From Fen-183 sp036504335 (GTDB lineage: Bacteria; Acidobacteriota; Thermoanaerobaculia; UBA5066): a stretch of 64,000 nt of DNA. The stretch is from assembly GCA_036504335.1 (NCBI GenBank), contig DASXVJ010000022.1, positions 1-64,000 of the forward strand. Reading direction: 5' to 3'. The translations under genes and the position numbers were made by a program. The notes under the pieces were generated by a model. The model was not told the origin of the DNA. It did not search any database and saw nothing but the letters and a program-made list of their open reading frames with translations. Below, one piece after another: positions 33,090 through 39,884 of the stretch. Every line of letters starts with the position of its first letter. Position 1 is the stretch's first letter.

Positions 33090-33866
33090 ATGAACTTCTT
33101 CGCGAGCGGCGTCACGCGCGTCGTCGGGCACCGCGGCTCCCCGACGAAGGCGCTCGAAAACACCTTCGAAAGCTTCGACCGGGCCGAGGCCGACGGCGCC
33201 GACGCCTTCGAGCTCGACGTCCGCCTCACGCTGGACGGCGAGGCCGTCGTCCAGCACGACCCCGAGATCGTCCTCCTCGGGCGCCGCGTCCCGCTGGCGA
33301 CCGTCACGATTCCCGAGCTCACCGAGCTGCCCGTCGAGCGCGGCGGCTTCCGGGGCTTCGTCCCGACGCTCCGCGACCTCTTCCTGCGCTACGGCTCGAC
33401 CGGCCGGTATCTCGTCGAGCTCAAGGCGGGCCCGTCGCCGCGGCCCGGCCTCCTCGAGTTCCGCGTCGCGGCCCTCATCGCCCAGATGCACCTCTTCGAC
33501 CGCGCGCTCGTGCTCTCCTTCTCGGGCGACATGCTCCGGAAGATCCGCGAGATCGAGCCGCGCATCGAGACGTGCCTCAACTACGACGCGACGGCGCGCC
33601 GCCCCGAGGGCGCTCTCTGGCCCGATCTTCCGAAGGGCTGCCGCGCGATCGGCCCGCAGGCCGGACTCGTCACCGACGCTCTCTTCGCCCGGGCGAAGGC
33701 CGAAGGCCTCGGCGTCCACTGCTGGACCGTCAACGACCCGGCCTTCGCGGCCCAGCTCGCGCGGCTCGGCGCCGCGAGCGTGATCAGCGACGACGTGTCC
33801 CTCGTCGGCCCCGCGATCCGGGACGTCACGGGCGCTCCCCTGCCGCTCAGCCTCCTGAAGACCTGA
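33090..33866 (+). CDS. Glycerophosphodiester phosphodiesterase
   Basis: 258 residues, TIM-barrel GDPD family. The catalytic and metal residues are visible: VGHRGSPTKALENTFESF (His-Arg pair and Asn/Thr-Glu), the metal pair in FELDVRLTLDGEAVVQHDP, with Glu/Asp and His in the expected order. The C-terminus has GVHCWTVNDPAF, as in bacterial GlpQ-like/UgpQ-like cytoplasmic forms. No signal peptide is present, so it is likely cytoplasmic and releases glycerol-3-phosphate from glycerophosphodiesters. It is followed closely by a convergent tRNA-Pro gene. Confidence 0.92.
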   Translation: MNFFASGVTRVVGHRGSPTKALENTFESFDRAEADGADAFELDVRLTLDGEAVVQHDPEIVLLGRRVPLATVTIPELTELPVERGGFRGFVPTLRDLFLRYGSTGRYLVELKAGPSPRPGLLEFRVAALIAQMHLFDRALVLSFSGDMLRKIREIEPRIETCLNYDATARRPEGALWPDLPKGCRAIGPQAGLVTDALFARAKAEGLGVHCWTVNDPAFAAQLARLGAASVISDDVSLVGPAIRDVTGAPLPLSLLKT

Positions 33867-33875
33867 CGGCAAAAC

Positions 33876-33950
33876 TGGTCGGGGCGGCCGGGGTCGAACC
33901 GGCGACCTGTTGCTCCCAAAGCAGCCGCGCTACCGCTGCGCTACGCCCCG
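33876..33950 (-). tRNA. tRNA-Pro (anticodon UGG), CCA encoded
   Basis: The cloverleaf folds on the minus strand. The acceptor is CGGGGCG (33950-33944) with CGCCCCG, the discriminator is A, and CCA is encoded (33878-33876). The D-stem is GCGC/GCGC, the anticodon TGG is at 33918-33916 in a 7-base loop, and the T-arm is GCCGG TTCGACC CCGGC. One anticodon-stem position (28-42) is a C-A mismatch. Its 5' end is 8 bases from the divergent -10 box of the next gene. Confidence 0.93.
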
Positions 33951-33957
33951 ATTCCGT

Positions 33958-33963
33958 TAGCAT
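33958..33963 (+). promoter_or_regulatory. -10 box of leaderless promoter (TAGCAT)
   Basis: TAGCAT lies 8 bases before the ATG at 33972, in the 21 bases between the tRNA-Pro 5' end and the hydrolase start. Confidence 0.5.
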
Positions 33964-33971
33964 TCTCCGCG

Positions 33972-34733
33972 ATGGCCGCCAAGAAGTCGAAACCCGTCCT
34001 CGTCCTCCTCCACGGCCTCGGCGGCTGCGCGGCCGACTGGGCCGACGCCGGCGTCCCGCTCGCGAAGACCTTCGAGATCCAGGCGCTCGACCTGCCGGGC
34101 TCGTTCCGCGGGCCGAAATCGCCCGACGGATACGACCCGGCGGCGCTCGCGCGATGGGTCCTCGGCGTGCTGCCGAAAGAGCCCGTCTTCCTCGCGGGCC
34201 ACTCCCTCGGCGGACGCGTCGCCGGCGAGATCGCGGCCCTCGCGCCGAACCGCGTCGCCGCCGTCGCGCTCGTCTCCCCCCTCGGCGCCGCCTCCTACGG
34301 CTTCACGGACACGCTCAAGTGGAAGGCGATGTCGCGCCGCGCCGTCCTCGAGAGCGTCCCCGAGTCGTCCCTCCGGAGCGCCGCGGCGTACGGGTTCGAG
34401 GGCGACGCGCCCGGCAAGAAGGCGTTCGTCGCACGCGCCGTCGAGGCGCAGACCGGCCCGTCCGGCAAGGACGTCGCCTTCGCGACCGAGAAGTCCGTGG
34501 ACGGCGTCCTCGGGGCGCCCCCGCTCGCCGAGCGCCTGAAAGGGACGACGATGCCGCTCCTCGTCGTGACGGGCGAGCGCGATCCGCTCGTGCCGCCGAA
34601 GGATGCAAAGGCGATCCTGAGGGCCCGGCCGGACGCGACGTTCCTCGAGCTCCCCGGCCGGGGGCACTACGCCCTTCTGGAGGATCCGGGCCGGCTGGCC
34701 GAGGCCTTGCGCGGGTTCTTCGCGCGGGCCTGA
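33972..34733 (+). CDS. Alpha/beta hydrolase
   Basis: 253 residues. LVLLHGLGGCAADW is the oxyanion-hole region, GHSLGG the nucleophile elbow (Ser78), TGERDPLVPP carries the acid, and GRGHYALLEDP the His. No signal peptide is present, so it is likely cytoplasmic. The lid region (about 120-180) is moderately long, as in lipase/esterase or MenH/RsbQ-like hydrolases; the exact substrate is unknown. Its last 67 bases overlap antisense with rph. Confidence 0.82.
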   Translation: MAAKKSKPVLVLLHGLGGCAADWADAGVPLAKTFEIQALDLPGSFRGPKSPDGYDPAALARWVLGVLPKEPVFLAGHSLGGRVAGEIAALAPNRVAAVALVSPLGAASYGFTDTLKWKAMSRRAVLESVPESSLRSAAAYGFEGDAPGKKAFVARAVEAQTGPSGKDVAFATEKSVDGVLGAPPLAERLKGTTMPLLVVTGERDPLVPPKDAKAILRARPDATFLELPGRGHYALLEDPGRLAEALRGFFARA

Positions 34734-35518
34734 GGCAGGTCCGGCAGCCAGGCGTCCGGCACGCGCCCCTCGAGCGCGGCGCACTGAACGCGGAAGAGCT
34801 CCGAGAGGCCGCGCCGCGCGGCGGCGAGAAGCTCGCCGAGCATCGCTTCGTCGAACGGCTCCTTCTCGGCCGTGCCCTGGATCTCGACGAACCGCCCCGA
34901 CGAGGTCCCGACGACGTTCAGGTCGACCTCGGCCGTCGAGTCCTCGGAGTAATCGAGGTCGAGAAGAATCGTGCGCGCGTCCGGCTCGCTCCCGGCCGTG
35001 ACGCCGAGGGAGATCGCCGCGACGGCCTCGCGCAGCGGGTTCCCGCGGATCGCGTGCGACTTGAAGAGCGTGCCCGCGGCGAGCATGAGCGCGACGTACG
35101 CGCCCGTCACGGACGCACACCGCGTCCCCGCGTCGGCCACGAGAACGTCGCAGTCGAGCGTGATCGTCCGGTCCGCGAGGATCGAGCGGTCCGCGACACC
35201 ACGCAGCGCGCGCCCGATGAGGCGCTGGATCTCGAGCGTGCGGCCCGTCTGCTTGCCGCGCGCGGCCTCGCGCGCCGTCCGCTCGTGCGTCGCGCGCGGG
35301 AGCATCCCGTACTCCGCCGTGATCCAGCCGAGACCCGTCTTCTGGAGGAACGGCGGCACCTTCGCTTCGACGGTCGCCGTGACGAGCACCTGGGTCTTGC
35401 CCTGCGTGATGAGGCACGAGCCCTCCGCGTGGGGCACGGCGTCGCAGACGATCGAGACGGGACGCAGCGAAAGCGCGGCGCGGCCACCGGCGCGGGAGAG
35501 GACGTTGGGTTTCTTCAC
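34667..35518 (-). CDS. rph: Ribonuclease PH
   Basis: 283 residues. It has the phosphorolytic RNase PH core: EGSCLITQGKTQVLVTATVE, EYGMLPRATHERTAREAARGKQTGRTLEIQRLIGRALR and DCDVLVADAGTRCASVTGAYVAL. It trims the 3' ends of tRNA precursors. The family is usually about 240-260 residues; this one has an extra Pro/Arg/Ser-rich tail (about 255-283) that is encoded antisense to the end of the hydrolase gene. The start is GTG (35518), set by a GACAAT box 6 bases upstream. Confidence 0.93.
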   Translation of the reverse strand: MKKPNVLSRAGGRAALSLRPVSIVCDAVPHAEGSCLITQGKTQVLVTATVEAKVPPFLQKTGLGWITAEYGMLPRATHERTAREAARGKQTGRTLEIQRLIGRALRGVADRSILADRTITLDCDVLVADAGTRCASVTGAYVALMLAAGTLFKSHAIRGNPLREAVAAISLGVTAGSEPDARTILLDLDYSEDSTAEVDLNVVGTSSGRFVEIQGTAEKEPFDEAMLGELLAAARRGLSELFRVQCAALEGRVPDAWLPDLPQARAKNPRKASASRPGSSRRA

Positions 35519-35524
35519 GCGAGG

Positions 35525-35530
35525 ATTGTC
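35525..35530 (-). promoter_or_regulatory. -10 box of leaderless promoter (GACAAT)
   Basis: GACAAT lies 6 bases before the GTG of rph, the same box and spacing as at truA. Confidence 0.5.
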
Positions 35531-35561
35531 CTCTCATTGCGACCCGGGCGCCCGCGGACCT

Positions 35562-36389
35562 TCACATCGGCAGGTCGACGAGGGCGAGGTCGGCCGCGGG
35601 CCGCCCGAGGAAGCGGCCCGCGACGCGCCGGAGTCGGTCCGACGCGTCCGTGACGAGGATGCGCGTCTCGCCGGGCTCGCTTCCCTCCCTGCGGGCGGCC
35701 GCCGGGAGCGCCGCTTCGAGCGCGTCCGCCGCGGCGTGCGCCGAGTCGACGAGCTCCGTTCCTTCCGGGAGCGCCTCCGCGATCGTCCCCGCGAGGAGCG
35801 GGTAGTGCGTGCAGCCGAGCACGACGACGCGCGCGCCCGAGGCGCCCACGGGCCCGAGGTACCGCGCCGCGGCCGCGCGGGCGACCTCGTTCTCCGTCCA
35901 GCCTTCCTCGGCGAGCGGCACGAAGAGCGGGCACGCCGTGTGGAGCACGTCGCGGTCCGGGTCGAGCGCACGGATCGCGCGGCCGTAGGCGTCGGACGCC
36001 ACGGTCGCTTCGGTCGCGAGGACGGCGATCGGACCGCGCGGCTCCCCCGCCGCCTCGCGCGCCCGCGCGGCGGCCACGGCCGCCGAGGCCCCGGGCGCGA
36101 CGACGCCGACCACGGGCACGGGCGACATCTCGACGATCGCGTCGAGCGCGAGAGCCGAGGCCGTGTTGCACGCGACGACGACGGCCTTCACGCCGTGGTC
36201 GAGCAGGAATCCGACCGCGCGGCGGGCGTAGCGCCGGACGGTCTCGGCCGACTTCGTCCCGTACGGAAGGCGCGCCGTGTCCCCGAGGTAGAGGAGCCGC
36301 TCGTGCGGAAGCCGGCGGGCAATCGCGTCGAGGACGGTCAGGCCGCCCACGCCCGAGTCGAAGAGGCCGATGGGCCGTTCGTCGCTCAC
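35562..36389 (-). CDS. murI: Glutamate racemase
   Basis: 275 residues. The two catalytic cysteines are Cys74 (VVACNTASAL) and Cys193 (LGCTHYPLL). The N-terminal IGLFDSGVGGLTVLDAI and LGDTARLPYGTKS are strong family motifs. It makes D-glutamate for peptidoglycan. The start is GTG (36389), overlapping the stop of the GerMN gene in GTGA, so the amidase, GerMN and murI genes form one cell-wall operon. Confidence 0.95.
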   Translation of the reverse strand: MSDERPIGLFDSGVGGLTVLDAIARRLPHERLLYLGDTARLPYGTKSAETVRRYARRAVGFLLDHGVKAVVVACNTASALALDAIVEMSPVPVVGVVAPGASAAVAAARAREAAGEPRGPIAVLATEATVASDAYGRAIRALDPDRDVLHTACPLFVPLAEEGWTENEVARAAAARYLGPVGASGARVVVLGCTHYPLLAGTIAEALPEGTELVDSAHAAADALEAALPAAARREGSEPGETRILVTDASDRLRRVAGRFLGRPAADLALVDLPM

Positions 36390-37102
36390 GTCGTCTCCCC
36401 CTTCGGCCTCGCGGGTGGCTTCGCCGGCTTCGGCGGCCGCGGCGCCGGCGTCGCGGTCTCGGTCGGCGTCGGCGCCGGCGTCGGCGTCGCCGTCGGGGCC
36501 GGCTGGGCGGGGCGCGGCGCCTCCGCCGCGACACGCGTGAAGTCCGGCGCGATCGGGTGCGCGAGGTCCACATGCCCCGCGAGCGTTTCGGCGGGCTCCC
36601 CCGCCACGAGGAAGACGACGCGCGTCACGCCCGTCATGTTCTTGCCGACCGTGACGGCGAGCGCCTGCACGGCGGCGTCTTCCTCGTGCGCCCCCGCCTG
36701 CCATTTCGAGGGAGCCGGCGGCGCAACGTCGAGGACGGCCACGCCGTCGCGCAGGAGGTACGCCCCGCGCAGCGTCCAGCCCTCGGGAAAGGGCCGCACG
36801 AGGTCGGCGCTGCGCGGCCCCTCGACGACCCCGGACGCCACCGACCGCAGGAACGCGACGTCGTCCGCCGCCACGGGCACGTCGCGCGCCTCGGGGTGCA
36901 GCAGGCCGTCGCCCTCCTTCGACTCGAAGAACAGCGTCACGTTGCGCGCCGGGATCGGCGTCGGCGGCACGACGGCCGTCGGGCGCGGCGCGGGAGCGGG
37001 CGGCGCGCCCGTCCTCGGCGCCTTCACGCTTCGCATCACGACGAAAGCGCCGAGGAGCAGCGCGAGGATCGCGACGAGCGCGAGCGCGAAACGGCGCGCC
37101 AC
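36386..37102 (-). CDS. GerMN-domain membrane-anchored protein
   Basis: 238 residues. An N-terminal membrane anchor (FALALVAILALLLGAFVVM) and Pro/Ala linker precede a GerMN domain (about 55-165: VTLFFESKEGDGLLHPEARDVP, GVAVLDVAPPAPSKWQAGAHEEDAAVQALAVTVGKNM, VTRVVFLVAGEPAETL). The C-terminus is a long Pro/Thr/Ala linker, likely disordered. GerMN proteins are periplasmic and often sit beside cell-wall amidases, as here. GTG 37102 was chosen; its start is 5 bases after the amidase stop. Confidence 0.78.
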   Translation of the reverse strand: MARRFALALVAILALLLGAFVVMRSVKAPRTGAPPAPAPRPTAVVPPTPIPARNVTLFFESKEGDGLLHPEARDVPVAADDVAFLRSVASGVVEGPRSADLVRPFPEGWTLRGAYLLRDGVAVLDVAPPAPSKWQAGAHEEDAAVQALAVTVGKNMTGVTRVVFLVAGEPAETLAGHVDLAHPIAPDFTRVAAEAPRPAQPAPTATPTPAPTPTETATPAPRPPKPAKPPARPKGETT

Positions 37103-37107
37103 GGGAC

Positions 37108-38634
37108 TCAGCTCTTGCCGTTCTTCGGCGCGTACGGCACGGGCGCAGCGCCGTCGCCGGACCGGAAGTACGTCTCGAGGCTGCCCGCGAGCGTGTCCGA
37201 GACCTGCCGGCGGAACTCCTCGGAATTGATCTTCTTCTCCTCGTCGGGGTTCGTGATGAACGACACCTCGACGAGCACGGCCGGCGCGTTCACGCCGATG
37301 AGGACGCGGAAGGGCGCCTGCTTCACGCCGCGCGTCGTGATCCCGAGCAGGCGGTTGAAATCGGCCTGCACGATCTCGGCGAGGCGCGCGGACGCGCCGA
37401 GGTGCTGGTTCTGCGCGAGGTCCCACAGGATGAGGTCGAGGTCGCGCACCGCGGCGTTCTTCTCCGCGCTGGGCGCGCCGGGCGCGGCGCGGTTCTCGCT
37501 CTCGGCGAGCGCGGCCGCGGCGCGATCCGACGCGTCGAGCGAGAGGTAGTAGACCTCGGTCCCGTGCGCGGAGGCCGCGCGCGACGCGTTGCAGTGGAGG
37601 GACAGGAAGACGTCCGCCTTCGCGGCGTTCGCGGCGGCGGCGCGGTCGTCGAGCCCCACCGCCGCGTCCGTCGTGCGCGTCAGGAGAACGCGGTAGCCGC
37701 GGCGCTGGAGCGTCTCGGCGACCGTCTTGCCGAGCGCGAGCGTCGCGTCCTTCTCGAGCGAGCCGCCCGGGCCCTTCGCGCCTTCCTCGGTTCCGCCGTG
37801 GCCGGGGTCGACGACGATCGTCTTCACGTTCTTCGCGGCGGCGGGCGACGGGACCGGCGCGGCGGGCGCGGCGGAAGGCGCGGCTCCGGCCTTGCGCGCG
37901 ACGTCCACGACGAGACGGGGCGGCGTCCCGAGCGCATAGACGTTCGCGACGAGGCCCCTCTCGCGGAATACGATCGTGACCTCGCCGCCGCGCATGAGGA
38001 GCCGTGCGACGCGGGGCGAGTCGAGAACGCGTTCGGGCGACGGCGTCGTGAGTCGCGCGCCCGGGAAGTGCAGGACGACCTGCTCGGCCGTCGCCTCCAC
38101 CGCGTACGACGGCGATTGCGAAAACCGGAGGACGATCTTCGTCACGTCGCCGAGCTCCGCGACGGAAGGCTCCACGCCGACTTCGACGAAATCCGACTTT
38201 TTCGCCGAGAGCGTGCGCGTCCCCTTGTCCCACGCAAGCGTCTGGCCCGTGAGCGGGCCGAGCACCCGGACGAAGAACTCCGGCTCGGCCCACGCGCCGA
38301 GGCTCGACGCGCGCACGGGCGACGCGAGGTTCACGACCTTCGTGTCCACGACGGCGATCGGCGACTCGGCGCCGAAGACGGCCGTGCGGCTCTTGACCTT
38401 CACTTCGTACGAGCGCGTCCTCTCGTCCCACGCGATCGTCCCGTCGAGGGCGGCGACGGCGTCGTTGACGAGAAGGAACGTCCGCCCGTCGCGCTCTTCG
38501 GAGCGGATCGGGGCGGGCGGCTTGCCGTCGCGGGCGAGCGAGGCGTCTTGGGCGTCCGCCGAGGCGACGCCAAAGAAAGAGGACAGGGGCGCGGCGGCGA
38601 GAAGAACGAGGAACCGGGCCGTCGCGCGCGTCAC
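37108..38634 (-). CDS. N-acetylmuramoyl-L-alanine amidase (AMIN plus Amidase_3)
   Basis: 508 residues. A signal peptide (LVLLAAAPLSSFFGVASA) is followed by a copper-amine-oxidase-N-like or AMIN beta region (about 40-235) and then an Amidase_3 domain (about 270-495). Zinc ligands are His in VDPGHGGTEEGA, the Glu in that loop, and His in FLSLHCNAS; the catalytic Glu lies in VEVSFITNPDEE. It cleaves the lactyl amide between MurNAc and the peptide stem during cell separation. The start is GTG (38634), set by a CATAAT box 6 bases upstream. Confidence 0.92.
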   Translation of the reverse strand: MTRATARFLVLLAAAPLSSFFGVASADAQDASLARDGKPPAPIRSEERDGRTFLLVNDAVAALDGTIAWDERTRSYEVKVKSRTAVFGAESPIAVVDTKVVNLASPVRASSLGAWAEPEFFVRVLGPLTGQTLAWDKGTRTLSAKKSDFVEVGVEPSVAELGDVTKIVLRFSQSPSYAVEATAEQVVLHFPGARLTTPSPERVLDSPRVARLLMRGGEVTIVFRERGLVANVYALGTPPRLVVDVARKAGAAPSAAPAAPVPSPAAAKNVKTIVVDPGHGGTEEGAKGPGGSLEKDATLALGKTVAETLQRRGYRVLLTRTTDAAVGLDDRAAAANAAKADVFLSLHCNASRAASAHGTEVYYLSLDASDRAAAALAESENRAAPGAPSAEKNAAVRDLDLILWDLAQNQHLGASARLAEIVQADFNRLLGITTRGVKQAPFRVLIGVNAPAVLVEVSFITNPDEEKKINSEEFRRQVSDTLAGSLETYFRSGDGAAPVPYAPKNGKS

Positions 38635-38640
38635 CCGCGA

Positions 38641-38646
38641 ATTATG
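38641..38646 (-). promoter_or_regulatory. -10 box of leaderless promoter (CATAAT)
   Basis: CATAAT lies 6 bases before the GTG of the amidase gene. It is 57 bases from the 5' end of the divergent tmRNA. Confidence 0.55.
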
Positions 38647-38660
38647 GCGACTCCCGGGTC

Positions 38661-38689
38661 TTTTCGCCCGGGTGCCGACCTGTTATCCT
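38661..38689 (+). promoter_or_regulatory. Probable tmRNA promoter
   Basis: TTTTCG (38661-38666) and TATCCT (38684-38689) are 17 bases apart, and the tmRNA 5' end follows 14 bases later. The -35 is weak. The assignment is based on position. Confidence 0.35.
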
Positions 38690-38703
38690 CATCGATCACG
38701 ATT

Positions 38704-39061
38704 GGGGGCGTCCCGGTTTCGACGGGGCATTCAGCGATCGAGGAGCACGCCGAGCACGGCCGTTCGCTCGTAAAAACGACGGTCAAATTCAATCGCCAAC
38801 AGCGATTACGCTCTCGCGGCCTAATTAGCCGTGACGGGCGCCGGGGAGCCTGTCCGGGGCGCCTCGGCGTTTGACGCGAAATCCGGACTGGGGATCATCT
38901 CCGCCGCCTGAAGAGATGGCCCGAGAAGCTCAGGATCGCTGCCGCGCCCGGTCGTCCGGACCTGAAGACGCGGTGGCTAAAAAAACAAGTCCGGACTGAG
39001 CGTGGAGAATCTCGACGTTCGGGCGCTTCGGACGGGGGTTCGACTCCCCCCGCCTCCACCA
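38704..39061 (+). ncRNA. ssrA: tmRNA (SsrA), tag peptide ANSDYALAA
   Basis: The tRNA-like ends pair GGGGGCG (38704-38710) with CGCCTCC (39051-39057), discriminator A and encoded CCA (39059-39061). The characteristic CCCGGTTTCGACGGGG follows the 5' end, and the T-arm GGGTTCGACTCCC is at the 3' end. The tag frame resumes at GCC (38795-38797) after CAATC and ends at TAA (38822-38824), giving ANSDYALAA, a normal -ALAA degradation tag. The RNA rescues stalled ribosomes with SmpB. Confidence 0.95.
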
Positions 39062-39073
39062 CCTGAATCGCCA

Positions 39074-39105
39074 CGAACCGGCCCCGGAAAACCCGGGGCC
39101 GGTTC
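39074..39105 (+). terminator. Strong hairpin after tmRNA
   Basis: CGAACCGGCCCCGG pairs with the reverse complement around AAAA, giving a stem of about 13-14 bp, then TTTC without a full T-run. It probably ends or protects the tmRNA transcript. The bases 39106-39148 show nothing else. Confidence 0.65.
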
Positions 39106-39148
39106 GTTTCAGGAGGCGTCACGCCGAATCGACTCCGGCCGACCGGCC

Positions 39149-39850
39149 CTACGGGACCGCGAGGAAGTACGTGAGGCCGAACGTGAGCTGGGCCGGGATG
39201 AGCTGGCGGATGTACTGGTCGACGAACTGATTGACGTTCGCGATGCGGGACTTCGGGACGAAGACGATGTCGAGCGGCTGCAGGGAGATGTCCCGACCCA
39301 GGGCGCCGGTGGACAGCGGTTCCTTCAAATTGAGCACGATGAACTGAGGCTCTGAAGTTCCCTGGTTCCTGAGTACGACAACGCTCGCCAGCTCGCCGGT
39401 CGGCCGCGTACCGCCCGCCTCGAAGATCGCCTGGAGGGCCGTGAGCGATCCCGTGGGACGGATGAGGCCGGGCCTGTTCACCTCGCCGCCGACGTAAATC
39501 CTCGGGCGGTCCGCCTCCTTCAGGATGACGGCGAGCTGCGGGTCCTTGAGCGTCTTCCCGTAGAGCGACCCCAGCTCGGCCCGCAGCTGCGCCACGGTGC
39601 GGCCCGCGGCCACGACCTCGTCGACGAGCTGGAGGGAGATGCGGCCGTCCTGCCGGACCGTGACGGCCTGGTCGAGCTCCGGAACGTAGAAGAACTTCAC
39701 CTCGAGGACGTCGCCGGGCCTGAGGACGTACTCGGGCGGGGCCGCGCCGGAGGGCGGGAGATCCAGCGCCGGCGGCAGCCTGGTCGGGGTCAGTGTCGGC
39801 CCGCAGGCGCAGAGCGCGGCGAGCAGGCAGACGGAAATCAGCACGCGCAT
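39149..39850 (-). CDS. Wza-type polysaccharide export lipoprotein
   Basis: 233 residues. The lipoprotein signal ends at Cys16 (ALCAC). The poly_export domain begins with YVLRPGDVLEVKFFYVPELDQAVTVRQDGRISLQLV, followed by two SLBB-type repeats (IYVGGEVNRPGLI and the GRDISLQPLDIVFVPKS region). It forms the outer-membrane channel for exopolysaccharide. It is the first gene of the exopolysaccharide locus, on the strand opposite to most of it. ATG 39850 is set by a CATAAT box 8 bases upstream. Confidence 0.92.
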   Translation of the reverse strand: MRVLISVCLLAALCACGPTLTPTRLPPALDLPPSGAAPPEYVLRPGDVLEVKFFYVPELDQAVTVRQDGRISLQLVDEVVAAGRTVAQLRAELGSLYGKTLKDPQLAVILKEADRPRIYVGGEVNRPGLIRPTGSLTALQAIFEAGGTRPTGELASVVVLRNQGTSEPQFIVLNLKEPLSTGALGRDISLQPLDIVFVPKSRIANVNQFVDQYIRQLIPAQLTFGLTYFLAVP

Positions 39851-39858
39851 GGCCGGCG

Positions 39859-39864
39859 ATTATG
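39859..39864 (-). promoter_or_regulatory. -10 box of leaderless promoter (CATAAT)
   Basis: CATAAT lies 8 bases before the ATG of the Wza-like gene. It separates this gene from the upstream fusion gene, whose stop is at 39885. Confidence 0.5.
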
Positions 39865-39884
39865 CGGCAGGGTCCCGCGGGGGC

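Noticed and set aside
34971..37229. 752-residue plus-strand frame opposite rph, murI and GerMN genes
   Set aside because: It is antisense to three well-recognised genes and has a shadow composition.
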